Shown here: piece after piece, positions 10,229 through 18,900 of the stretch
How positions within the stretch are numbered: position 1 is the stretch's first letter
Layout: every line of letters starts with the position of its first letter
Source of the DNA: Candidatus Melainabacteria bacterium
Lineage (GTDB): Bacteria; Vulcanimicrobiota; JABDET01
Length of the DNA: 33,230 nt
Reading direction: 5' to 3'
Assembly (NCBI GenBank): GCA_013286945.1
Contig: JABDET010000012.1
Span: 1-33,230 of the forward strand
Made by a program: the position numbers and the translations under genes
The notes under the pieces: model-generated
What the model saw: only the letters and a program-made list of their open reading frames with translations
Databases searched by the model: none
What the model was told of the DNA's origin: nothing

Positions 10229-10846
10229 ATGTCTCTTAGTTTTAAGCTTTACCTCATCACCGATCGTAAGGCTATTCCGGATCAAACACTCGTTTTAGAA
10301 GAGGCCTTGAATTCGGGAGTAAAGGCTGTACAGCTCCGAGAGAAAGATCTTTCGGGAAGAGAACTTCTTCACTTGGGAAAAAAGATTCGAAGTTTAACAC
10401 GAAATCATCAGGCTCAGTTCTTTTTTAATGAGAGACTCGATTTGGCCCTTTCAACCGAAGCGGACGGGATTCATTGCCCTGAAGAAGGGCTCCCGGTAGC
10501 GCAGATTCGTGAACGTTTTCCAAAAGTTGCCATCGGGAAAAGTGTGCATTCTCTTCGCAAAGCTTTGGAAGCCGAAAAAGATGGGGCCGACTTTGTTACC
10601 TTTAGTCCCATCTTTTCTACCCCTTCCAAAGAAGGCATTTTAGAACCACAAGGATTAGAACAACTCGCCTTGGTGGCTTCATCCCTTAAGATTCCGGTTT
10701 TTGCTCTGGGTGGAATCACCCCAGAACGAGCAAAGGAATGTGTAAAGCATGGTGCACACGGTGTGGCGGTCATTTCTGCCATCCTCAAATCGAATGACGT
10801 CCCTCGAACGGTGTCGCAATTCGAAGAAGCATTGGGGGGGCTATGA
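10229..10846 (+). CDS. tenI: TenI/ThiE-family protein, probable thiazole tautomerase
   Basis: A 205-residue TIM-barrel protein of the ThiE/TenI superfamily. It keeps the LITDR start, the VQLREKDLSGREL phosphate/pyrimidine region, STPSKEG and ALGGITPE. However, the two acidic metal-binding positions of ThiE are altered: NDR is NER, and the GQED block is PEEG. It has SVHS, the segment that holds the catalytic His in Bacillus TenI. This fits thiazole tautomerase, which aromatises the ThiG product, better than thiamine phosphate synthase. A true ThiE is encoded immediately downstream with an ATGA overlap. A second ThiE with altered specificity remains possible. Confidence 0.8.
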   Translation: MSLSFKLYLITDRKAIPDQTLVLEEALNSGVKAVQLREKDLSGRELLHLGKKIRSLTRNHQAQFFFNERLDLALSTEADGIHCPEEGLPVAQIRERFPKVAIGKSVHSLRKALEAEKDGADFVTFSPIFSTPSKEGILEPQGLEQLALVASSLKIPVFALGGITPERAKECVKHGAHGVAVISAILKSNDVPRTVSQFEEALGGL

Positions 10847-11511
10847 AAAGAGAGTCTCCTTTTCTTTGTGTCATTACCGATACAACCATCCAGACTCGAT
10901 TTTCCCATCTGGATCTCGCCAAATTCGCCATTCGCGGGGGAGCTGACATGATTCAGCTTCGCGAAAAAAAGATGAAATCAGGCGAGTTGCTCGAGACGGC
11001 AAGTGCCATTCAGAAGCTTTGTAAGGAAGCCAGGGTGACCTTCATCGTGAATGATCGCGTGGATATCGCACTTTTATCGGGTGCAGACGGTGTTCATCTT
11101 GGACAAGAAGATCTTCCGATTGAATACGCGCGCAAGATTCTCGGGAAAGGAAAGACAATCGGGGAAACCGCAGGAAGTCTTGAACAAGCCATTCAGCTTG
11201 AAAAAGAAGGGGCGGATTACATCGGCTTTGGACATGTTTTCCCAACAAGGTCGAAAGATAAACCGTCCCCTGCAAAAGGAGTTGCAGAACTCGAACGGAT
11301 CAGTCGCTCGATCTCAATTCCGGTAATTGCGATTGGCGGAATCAGCCACGCGAATCTCCCCAGTCTCCTTGTCGCGCGTCCTGCTGGAATCGCGGTGATC
11401 CAAGCCGTATGCGGAAAAGACAACCCGGAAGAAGCCACGCGTGAACTCAAGTCGCTGCTCATGGGGGACACTTCCAACCTTTCCATCGCACAGAGGGAAG
11501 TGTCCCCATGA
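10843..11511 (+). CDS. thiE: Thiamine phosphate synthase
   Basis: ThiE couples HMP-PP with thiazole phosphate to give thiamine phosphate. The 222 residues retain the Mg-binding motifs NDRVDIALLSGADGVHLGQ and ED, and the pyrophosphate-contact segment is FPTRSK. The usual S-x-H segment after strand 4 reads ETAGS. The start overlaps the preceding stop (ATGA) and the stop overlaps the thiD start. The last 15 or so residues (GDTSNLSIAQREVSP) are encoded by a GGGGACACTTCC palindrome and look like an added tail rather than part of the barrel. Confidence 0.9.
   Translation: MKRESPFLCVITDTTIQTRFSHLDLAKFAIRGGADMIQLREKKMKSGELLETASAIQKLCKEARVTFIVNDRVDIALLSGADGVHLGQEDLPIEYARKILGKGKTIGETAGSLEQAIQLEKEGADYIGFGHVFPTRSKDKPSPAKGVAELERISRSISIPVIAIGGISHANLPSLLVARPAGIAVIQAVCGKDNPEEATRELKSLLMGDTSNLSIAQREVSP
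11464..11507. repeat. GGGGACACTTCC palindrome abutting the thiD start
   Basis: GGGGACACTTCC (11464-11475) and its exact complement (11496-11507) enclose 20 nt. Pairing extends outward across CAT/ATG with one bulged G. The right arm ends at the base before the thiD ATG and overlaps the thiD ribosome-binding region (GAGGG at 11493-11497 lies in or beside the arm). The same core recurs inverted at the 3' end of thyX. It resembles REP-type palindromes. Confidence 0.75.
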
Positions 11512-12287
11512 TCGCTCAAGCGCTTACCCTTGCCGGATCCGATTCAGGTGGAGGGGCTGGAATCCAAGCGGATCTCAAAACATTCCAAGCTCTTGGCGTT
11601 TATGGAACATCGGTCATCACTTCGGTCACCGCTCAGAATAGCGCTGGAATTGCGCAAGCCTTCGATCTCCCCATTCCACTCATCGAATCACAGTTAAGAG
11701 CAGTCCTTGACGATTTTTCGGTCGGAGCAGCAAAAACAGGGATGCTTGGGAACGCCCAGACCATTGGGGCGGTCTCTAAAATTCTCCAAGAAAAAAAGCT
11801 GAAAAATGTGGTTGTTGATCCGGTGATGGTCTCAAGCTCCGGGTTCAAACTCTTGGAAGAGAACTCGATTGAAGTTTTGAAGAAGGCCCTTCTTCCTCTT
11901 GCCCTTCTCGTGACGCCAAACTTCAGTGAAGCTGAAGTTCTTTCAGGACTTCACATCGACTCACTCGCCAAGATGGAAGAAGCCGCCAAAGCCATTCACC
12001 GTTTAGGCCCTTTGGTCCTCATCAAGGGTGGACACGCTCCCTTCCGCCAAGGTTCTGATCTCTTTTGGGATGGAACTAAATTCCAATGGATCGAGGGAGA
12101 GTATATTGAGGGGAAAAAAATTCATGGGGCAGGCTGCACTTACTCTGCCGCTATTACCGCCAATCTTGCCTTAGGAAAATCTCTCCATCTGGCCATTGAA
12201 GACGCAAAAAAGTACACCGAAAATGCCATCCATTCTTCGTTAAGTGTGGGTCGGGGACTCGAAAGCCTAAATCACTTCTCGCTGTAA
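11508..12287 (+). CDS. thiD: Hydroxymethylpyrimidine/phosphomethylpyrimidine kinase
   Basis: ThiD phosphorylates HMP and HMP-P to HMP-PP, the second substrate of ThiE. The 259 residues show the ribokinase-fold signatures ALTLAGSDSGGGAGIQADL at the N-terminus, SVTAQNS, VVDPVMVSSSG and the anion-hole motif HGAGCTYSAAI. It overlaps thiE by ATGA. The start codon abuts a strong inverted repeat that could hide its ribosome binding site unless ribosomes arrive from thiE. It is the last gene of the thiamine operon. No clear intrinsic terminator follows. Confidence 0.95.
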   Translation: MIAQALTLAGSDSGGGAGIQADLKTFQALGVYGTSVITSVTAQNSAGIAQAFDLPIPLIESQLRAVLDDFSVGAAKTGMLGNAQTIGAVSKILQEKKLKNVVVDPVMVSSSGFKLLEENSIEVLKKALLPLALLVTPNFSEAEVLSGLHIDSLAKMEEAAKAIHRLGPLVLIKGGHAPFRQGSDLFWDGTKFQWIEGEYIEGKKIHGAGCTYSAAITANLALGKSLHLAIEDAKKYTENAIHSSLSVGRGLESLNHFSL

Positions 12288-12427
12288 TTGAGCAAAAAGT
12301 TCATGATATAGACCCTCCAGTTCGCATAGTTAACAATTTTTTAATAACTTGCTGATGTTTTTGTAATAAACTCTTGCTAAAATAAGATAACAGGGGATGG
12401 AAAACCATATTTCAAGGGGGAAACAAA
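12288..12427 (+). promoter_or_regulatory. AT-rich leader before the Ser-rich protein gene
   Basis: The 140-bp gap contains a markedly AT-rich stretch (about 12330-12395) with T-runs and TAAAAT near 12379, unlike the surrounding coding DNA. A promoter for the next gene is likely, but I cannot place a convincing -35/-10 pair. AAGGGGG lies 7 nt before the ATG at 12428. Confidence 0.35.
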
Positions 12428-14641
12428 ATGAGTGAAAGTGTCAATCCAATCTCGACACCAGGACCGCAACCGGTTACGCCTGTTGTCTTAGGAGCACCTT
12501 CCGCTGATGCAACAGTGGGAAGCAATTTCGACCCTACCTCGACAGCGACTCAGCCGGCTGAACCAGCAGATTCGGTTAGCCTCAATTCGGCTAGCTTCAA
12601 CGTGAATAATTTCTTTGTTAATACTTATCATTTTATCGAATCAGCTCTTCGGGATGCCCTTCAGACACTATCGAGTGCTCCAGCAGCAACAAGCCCACCC
12701 GCTAGCGCAACCACCACCCCGGCACCAATAGCTTCTACGAATTCCGCGAACCCGGGTGGAAGCCCAAGCGTACCCGTTCCGCCTACTAGTCCTGACACAT
12801 CGAATCCAATAAGCAAGATTATGGCTGATCTCGAACAACTTGGCAAGGATGATCCCGCCGCTAAGATTGATTTCGCATGGAATGGCAATACCCTCGGATC
12901 CCTGAGTGTGAGCGATCCGGGAAGTTCTTACGTTGCCCCTTCAACGAGTCCCGCAGCGAGTCCATCAACAAGCGCCAATTCAGCAACCTCAAGTGCCGCA
13001 ACCAGCTCTGCCAACAATGCTTCGAATAATGCATCCGCTTCTGCGACAAAGAGCGACAAGGCTTCAGCCACGTCATCCAATCAAGACTCAAGCAGCTCTT
13101 CGAGCAGCGACTCCTCCGCGAAGAGCTCCACGAGCAACACCCAGGCCTGCGTGACTGATCAATCCACTACCTCAAAACCTGGAACCGGAACGGACCAGGC
13201 TCAAAAGGCCCCTGCTAACGCAAATCAGGATGCCATGACGGTAATTAATGAGTATAATGCTGATGTGAAACTGGTTCAGTCGGCTCCATCTGGCCAATCA
13301 ACGCAGAGCAATGGAGACCGATGGGACGTTTCCACGAACGGCGATAGCAAGACACTTGACATTACAGCTTCGGATGGTTCCAAGAAGGTCATGACCTTAA
13401 ATACGAATGGATCCCTTGAAGTCAAGTCATCTTCCTCAACGTCCGAAACGGGAGCGACCAAGGACGATGATGTCACTTATACGCTTGGCGGAAATGACAG
13501 CACTTTTATGACCAAGACAGACGTCTACAAGGCACAGGGTGGAATCGCGCAGAATATGAGTCAGAAAACGACCACCATCGCCATTAACAATGACGGCTCT
13601 ACCGACACTTCCGATGGCCTGGGAGGCAAGCCTGTTCATGCACCCCCAGCGAGTAGCTCTTCTTCAACCTCAAGTCCTTCATCGACTGGAGATGCACTCG
13701 ATGAACAGACGATTATCGCGAGAGTTTATGACCAAAAAGAAACAGTTGAGCAAGGCACGGCTGATCTTGCCAAGGTCGCTCCGAATGACCACCTAACGGT
13801 CACTCTCAAAGACGGCAAGATCGATTCACTCAGCATAACGCACGGTGTTCCAAATTACACGGATGAGGGCAAACTGCTTGGAGACTTCGAAGCAGGGAAA
13901 ATGACGCTAAGCGATGCCCAAGCCGCATTAGGAAAACTCGACCCAACAGCCAAGCTCAGTGCCACTTACAATCCAGACGGCTCTATGAAATCCGCGAGCA
14001 TTAACCATGACAGTGCTTCAAGTCCATCTGGCTCAACCGGCGACACTTCGAAGGGCTCCACCAGTTCAAAAGACGATGACGACGACAATCACCACAAGAC
14101 CAGCTCATCAGGCTCTACCTCGTCTGGTGCCAACGCGGATAAATCCAAGACCGGCTCATCGGGCTCCACCTCTTCTGATGCTAACGCGGATAAATCCAAG
14201 ACCGGCTCATCGGGCTCCACCTCTTCTGATGCTAACGCGGACAAATCCAAGACCAGCTCATCGGGCTCCACCTCTACTGATGCCAACGCGGATAAATCCA
14301 AGACTGGCTCTGCTTCTTCGAAAAACAAAACAGATGCCAGCACTTCTGGATCGAGCTCTTCAAGCAATTCCGGGTCTTCAAGTTCTAACTCGGACTCCTC
14401 GGGGAGTTCAACCAGTGCTCCCGCGATTCCAAAAAACAATGCAGAAGCAGCTGCAGCTGGAATCTTTGCGGAGGTCACCGGTAGTTATCTCACCGACCAG
14501 AACCTCTTGACACAATTAGGGAACCGATTAAGGCAAGACGCGATGGGCCATCGCCACCATCATGGCAGAGGCATTCCGGCCGCCATGGCCGATCTGAAAC
14601 ACTACATCGCAAAGAACTACGGAAACGCGAGTGGCGCGTAG
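12428..14641 (+). CDS. Large Ser/Thr/Ala-rich low-complexity protein
   Basis: Unrecognised 737-residue protein. No signal peptide or transmembrane segment is evident. Residues about 75-280 are Ser/Ala/Thr/Asn-rich and probably disordered. Two more ordered blocks follow: about 260-330 (INEYNADVKLVQ, then beta-like repeats such as DITASDGSKKVMTLNTNGS) and about 430-525 (EQTIIARVYDQKETV, ITHGVPNYTDEGKLLGDFEAG). A tandem 17-residue repeat (GSSGSTSSDANADKSKT) covers about 559-626. The C-terminus is more complex and has a histidine cluster, GHRHHHGRG, before a helical end. The layout recalls long secreted, surface or FliK-like proteins, but nothing identifies it. It is preceded by a strong ribosome binding site and stands alone between thiD and mrp. 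Confidence 0.8.
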   Translation: MSESVNPISTPGPQPVTPVVLGAPSADATVGSNFDPTSTATQPAEPADSVSLNSASFNVNNFFVNTYHFIESALRDALQTLSSAPAATSPPASATTTPAPIASTNSANPGGSPSVPVPPTSPDTSNPISKIMADLEQLGKDDPAAKIDFAWNGNTLGSLSVSDPGSSYVAPSTSPAASPSTSANSATSSAATSSANNASNNASASATKSDKASATSSNQDSSSSSSSDSSAKSSTSNTQACVTDQSTTSKPGTGTDQAQKAPANANQDAMTVINEYNADVKLVQSAPSGQSTQSNGDRWDVSTNGDSKTLDITASDGSKKVMTLNTNGSLEVKSSSSTSETGATKDDDVTYTLGGNDSTFMTKTDVYKAQGGIAQNMSQKTTTIAINNDGSTDTSDGLGGKPVHAPPASSSSSTSSPSSTGDALDEQTIIARVYDQKETVEQGTADLAKVAPNDHLTVTLKDGKIDSLSITHGVPNYTDEGKLLGDFEAGKMTLSDAQAALGKLDPTAKLSATYNPDGSMKSASINHDSASSPSGSTGDTSKGSTSSKDDDDDNHHKTSSSGSTSSGANADKSKTGSSGSTSSDANADKSKTGSSGSTSSDANADKSKTSSSGSTSTDANADKSKTGSASSKNKTDASTSGSSSSSNSGSSSSNSDSSGSSTSAPAIPKNNAEAAAAGIFAEVTGSYLTDQNLLTQLGNRLRQDAMGHRHHHGRGIPAAMADLKHYIAKNYGNASGA
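14102..14305 (+). repeat. 51-bp tandem repeat, four copies
   Basis: Four contiguous 51-bp units at 14102-14152, 14153-14203, 14204-14254 and 14255-14305, differing at only a few bases, with decay on both sides. Each encodes 17 residues of the form (S/G)SSGSTS(S/T)(D/G)ANADKSKT. Length is a multiple of three, so copy-number change would not shift the frame. Confidence 0.9.
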
Positions 14642-14679
14642 ACCAGTATAAAGAATTTAAAGCTTTCCCCCGTCACCCT

Positions 14680-14712
14680 CATTATCGGTGGAACACTCAT
14701 CCACCGATAATG
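14680..14712 (+). terminator. Perfect 13-bp hairpin, possible terminator
   Basis: CATTATCGGTGGA (14680-14692) pairs with TCCACCGATAATG (14700-14712) around a 7-nt loop, followed by CTTTTCC. It lies 38 bp after the stop of the Ser-rich protein gene and 62 bp before mrp. The T-run is short, so it may be an attenuator or another repeat rather than an efficient terminator. Confidence 0.5.
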
Positions 14713-14774
14713 CTTTTCCAGTGTCCCCATCAGGCTTCAAAGGGATATCTGTTCCGAAAGTGCAATATCGTACC

Positions 14775-15863
14775 ATGGCCAATTTAACTTCTGAGCTTAT
14801 CATGAACGCGCTTCGAGAAGTAAAGGACCCCGAAATCGGGCGCGACGTTGTGAGCTTGAACATGATCAAAGACTTAAAGATTGAAGATGGGAACCGTGTG
14901 AGTTTAACCTTGGTTCTTACGACTCCGGCTTGCCCAATCAAAGGGCAATTCCAAGAAAGCGTTCGCGAAGCCCTCTTGAAACTCGGTGCAAAAGAAGCCA
15001 CCGTTAACTTGTCAGCCAACACGGCTGGGAGTTCGCGCCTGAACATACTGGGGCAGCAAGAAATGATTCCTGGCGTTCGAAACACGGTGGCGATCGCAAG
15101 CGGTAAGGGAGGGGTAGGGAAATCAACGGTGACCGTTAACTTAGCCCTTGCACTGGCTAACGAAGGGGCCAAGGTTGGCGTAATGGATGCCGACATTTAT
15201 GGCCCAACCATTCCCCTCATGATGAATGTTCACGAGCTTCCTCCGCCGGTACAAGGGAAAATCCATCCTCCAGTTCGCTATAACTGCAAAGTAATGAGCA
15301 TGGGGCTTATTCTCCCCAAAGGTGAAGCGGTGGTTTGGCGCGGACCGATGGTGGCTAAAATGATTCGGGAATTTCTAACCGCGGTTGATTGGGGGGATCT
15401 CGACTATCTCCTTATCGACTTGCCGCCAGGAACTGGCGATGCATCACTTACGCTAGCCCAAGCTATTCCATTATCCGGTGTCGTGGTGGTGACCACTCCT
15501 CAAGAAGCCGCTACAAGTATTGCCACGAAAGCCATCAGTATGTTCGGAAAACTCAATGTTCCGATCCTCGGAATCATCGAAAACATGAGCTCTCACAAGT
15601 GTGCCTCCTGTGGTCATGAAGAAAACATTTTTGGAAGTGGGGGTGGCGAGATGGCTAGCCGTGACAACAACATCCCATTTCTCGGGCAGATTCCGCTTGA
15701 TTCACGCGTGCGAGAATCAGGAGACAAAGGAAAACCGATCATTGTTCTCGATCCAAATTCCCCATCATCCCTCGCATTTAAAGAAGCGGCTGGCAAAATG
15801 GCAGGACGCATCAGTGTCCTTCGCGCCGGCCTTTCGCTAAACACCCCCGTTGTAATTTCCTAA
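14775..15863 (+). CDS. mrp: Mrp/ApbC family Fe-S cluster carrier ATPase
   Basis: A 362-residue P-loop ATPase that binds and passes on 4Fe-4S clusters. An N-terminal MIP18/DUF59 domain (residues about 1-80, ALREVKDPEIGRDVV) precedes the deviant Walker A SGKGGVGKST near residue 110. Further motifs are GVMDADIYGPT, LIDLPPGTGDASLTL and the bridging CxxC (CASCGHEE near residue 276). The ATG at 14775 is chosen because it matches the family start; an upstream ATG at 14688 would begin inside the hairpin. The neighbouring ThiC and PurF are Fe-S enzymes that such a carrier could serve, though no direct link is shown. Confidence 0.93.
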   Translation: MANLTSELIMNALREVKDPEIGRDVVSLNMIKDLKIEDGNRVSLTLVLTTPACPIKGQFQESVREALLKLGAKEATVNLSANTAGSSRLNILGQQEMIPGVRNTVAIASGKGGVGKSTVTVNLALALANEGAKVGVMDADIYGPTIPLMMNVHELPPPVQGKIHPPVRYNCKVMSMGLILPKGEAVVWRGPMVAKMIREFLTAVDWGDLDYLLIDLPPGTGDASLTLAQAIPLSGVVVVTTPQEAATSIATKAISMFGKLNVPILGIIENMSSHKCASCGHEENIFGSGGGEMASRDNNIPFLGQIPLDSRVRESGDKGKPIIVLDPNSPSSLAFKEAAGKMAGRISVLRAGLSLNTPVVIS

Positions 15864-15898
15864 AGGCGCGTCTAGAGGCTACCGGATAAATCCCTTCG

Positions 15899-15965
15899 TT
15901 ATTTACGATTTACAATTGACAATTTTCGATTTGGCTTTATCAGTCTTCAATCGACAATTGAAAAT
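15899..15965. repeat. AT-rich intergenic palindrome, copy 2
   Basis: In the convergent mrp-asmA gap, TCGATT (15926-15931) pairs with AATCGA (15949-15954), and ATTTTC (15922-15927) can pair with GAAAAT (15960-15965). The left part (TTTACGATTTACAATTGAC) shares blocks with the thiC-thiO repeat. It may act as a weak bidirectional terminator. Confidence 0.5.
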
Positions 15966-15987
15966 AGGGTGGCTTACAAATTGCCTT

Positions 15988-18900
15988 CTAGTGTTGCCCC
16001 TTTAGGATTTGCTGCAGGATATCCATCACCGGGTTTTGATTAGCTGGTTTGGCCGCAGGGGTAGGATTTGCACTGGGAGTTGCTCGGGCAGCCCCTTGAC
16101 GGAACGTCGGCGTGACGTCAGGATGTTGCGGAGTCCCTCGAATGATCACACCGGTTAGGATCACATTGGTCGTTAGGTTCCCGAGAACATTGCCGATCCC
16201 CGGAATCTGTTGAATGATTCCTCCAAAGACCGAATTGTTGGTGTCTAAAGAGACTGGACGGTTCAATACAAGCTTTCCATTGATGGCCGAATGGCTTACC
16301 ACCAAATCAAGTTTCCCATCCCCGATCTTGATTCCCCGATACTCGAGACTGGTTACACTTCCATGGAAATCAGCTTGCGGAGAACTCGACGGACCACTGA
16401 TGACCAAAGGACCGTACATTCGTCCATTGACCTGGCTACTTGCCCCTCCGGTTAGCATCAGGAGATCTGCAATCGCTTGTCCTTCCAAATTTCCTGAAAG
16501 ATGGATCGATTTTTGTTGCGTATTAATTTCCCCCGACACCGATAAGGGTGGAGAAAGCTTTGCCGATAGTGGGGAGAGCAAAAGCTGTGGTGCATTCCAA
16601 ACGGCATGCCCCGTTAATTCCGGAAAAGACCGACCATGGCTCGAAGCATTGGACAATCCGAAGTCAAGGGTGGCTTGGTTCGGGTTTCCGGTATTCAAAT
16701 GAACATCAAACCCGACATTTCCCGAAATTCCAGGAAAGTTTTGTGCAAGAAACTGCACACTTCCAGCTGGAATGCCGCTGCCGGTAACGTGAAGAGCAAA
16801 GTGTTTTTGTGCATCCGAATCTCCCTGTAATGCAAGATGCCCGCTCCCAAGTGAAAGATTGTTGAATTTCAAACCATTACCGGTTCCCGAAAAACTCACA
16901 TGCATTTGGTCGGTTGTTCCCGAAGCCGTTAACGGCCCATAAAGCCGAGCATCGACGTTTCCAGCCGCAACTCCCATCAACTTCATCAACTCCCCAACCC
17001 GTTGTCCTTGCAAATTCGAGCTGAAGTGAAATTGGTGGTTTTGGGTATTGATTTCACCGGCAGCACTGAGGGGAGGCGTGAGACCCTCAATTTCAAATCG
17101 AGAAAATTTCGCGATTGGGTCATTCCAAGCCAACGTCCCGCGAAACGCTGGAAATGCTTTCCCTTTCCAGCTTGCCTTCTTGAGCTCGAAATTAAGGGAT
17201 TGTACAATAGAGCCGCTTGCTATCGCCGAAAAAGCCAGTTCACCTGAAATTCCAGGAAGGGCTTTTTGGAGCGCAGAAATTCGCGAAGCTTGAATGTGAC
17301 TGCCGCGAGCGGTGAGCGCGTAGCCATGGGGAGTGCGGGTTCCAGTCAAGCTTAATGTCACATCTCCCAGTTGCATGTTGGAAAAAACCAAGTTCTTTCC
17401 TTCCCCAGAAAAAGCAAGCTTCACATTGGGATAGCTTCCTGAAATGGCGACATCACCATACAAATTGCCGTCGATTTTCCCAAGCGTTTTCCCGGTGACC
17501 TTCGCTAATTCTGCAATCGATTGTCCCTGGAGCGTAGAGTGAAGATCAACGCTTTTCTTTTCGAGGTTGATTCCACCTGAAACCGAGAGAGGGGGTGAAG
17601 TTAAGGGGACAGCAAGATGAGTGACACGGACCAGGGGAGCTCGGTAAACAAGAGAGCCTTCCATCGGTCCCAACGATTTTCCATTCAATGCCGTGTTGTT
17701 CAATCGGAAGGAAACATTCATTCCTGGCGCCGGAGGGTTGCTGACAACCTTGAGGGTCCCGGTCCCACTGAGGCTTGGCATGAATTGGTGAACTAACGGA
17801 AAATCAGCAAGAGAAAACTGATTGGTTTCAAAGTCGATCTTAAAGCGGGAAGGGAGTGAACCTTGCAGCACCAAGTGACCGAGAGGAAGGGTGAAGCCTT
17901 GAAAATGGGCTTGTCGCACATCTCCATTAAAATCAAGTGCCACGTTAGGGTAGACTCCTGAAACATGAAAGGGTCCATACAGATTTCCGCTCATGCGCGG
18001 GATCTTTCCCGGGAAAGCAGCCAACAAATCGCCTGGGTTCTGGCCATTGAGCTTCCCTTGAAAATCCATTGCTTTCGAGTCGAGATGATATTCTCCGCTA
18101 ACCGAAAGTGCGGGACTAAGTCCTGTAAAATTCAGAGGAGAAAATCGAAGGGTTTCTCCCTGCCCCGATAGGGTTCCTGAAACAGCCGGAAAAGGCTTCC
18201 CTTTATACGTGGCTTTCGGAAGTGAAAAGTCAACTTGACTTTGTCCCCCTTTTTCGGTGAGATATCGAGCATGAATGCTAACGATTCCCCGGAAATCGCG
18301 CACGGCGTTCGACAGGAAGGGGAGTTGTTCCATCGGAAATCCATCCGCGTCGAGCTTAAAACTTCCAACCCCGTTTTTCCAATCCCCGGAAATCACCGCG
18401 GTTCGACCCTTCATGTCAAAGGTTCCAGAAAAAAGCACAGGCTGTTTTTGTTGATACGAGAACGTTCCTTGAAAACGATCAAATTTTTCTCCAACCACTT
18501 GCCCCGCAGGAGCCGTGACCGTTCCTTTCCATGACTCGCTCTTTCTGTCATAGTGGACACGTCCAGCCAGAATCATTTGTATTGGAGCGAGTTTTCTTTC
18601 GAGCCCAAACAATTGAGCCAATTCCTTTGCATTAAGCTTGCTTAATCGCAAATCGATATTTCGCGCATCATCCCATCCAATTTCTCCTTTCAATGAAAGG
18701 GGCGTTCCGTTTGTTTGCACAAGGAATTGTGTCAATCTTGCCTTCTGCGAGGAGAGTAGAGCCCCCACCGTTACCCTCACATTCTTCAGCACGCTTTGGC
18801 TCATGGAAATGGCGGGAAAATGTGCACTCGCTTTCATCGTTAAATTTGGAAACGTACCGGAAACCATTCCCTCGCCAATCCCTGAAGAGCCTTGGATTCC

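Noticed and set aside
11463-11510. Rho-independent terminator inside the thiamine operon
   Set aside because: The loop is 20 nt and no T-run follows; the stem ends at the thiD ATG, so a repeat element is the better call.
14089-14478. Acidic repetitive open frame on the minus strand
   Set aside because: Its repeats are simply the antisense reading of the 51-bp tandem repeat in the Ser-rich protein gene.
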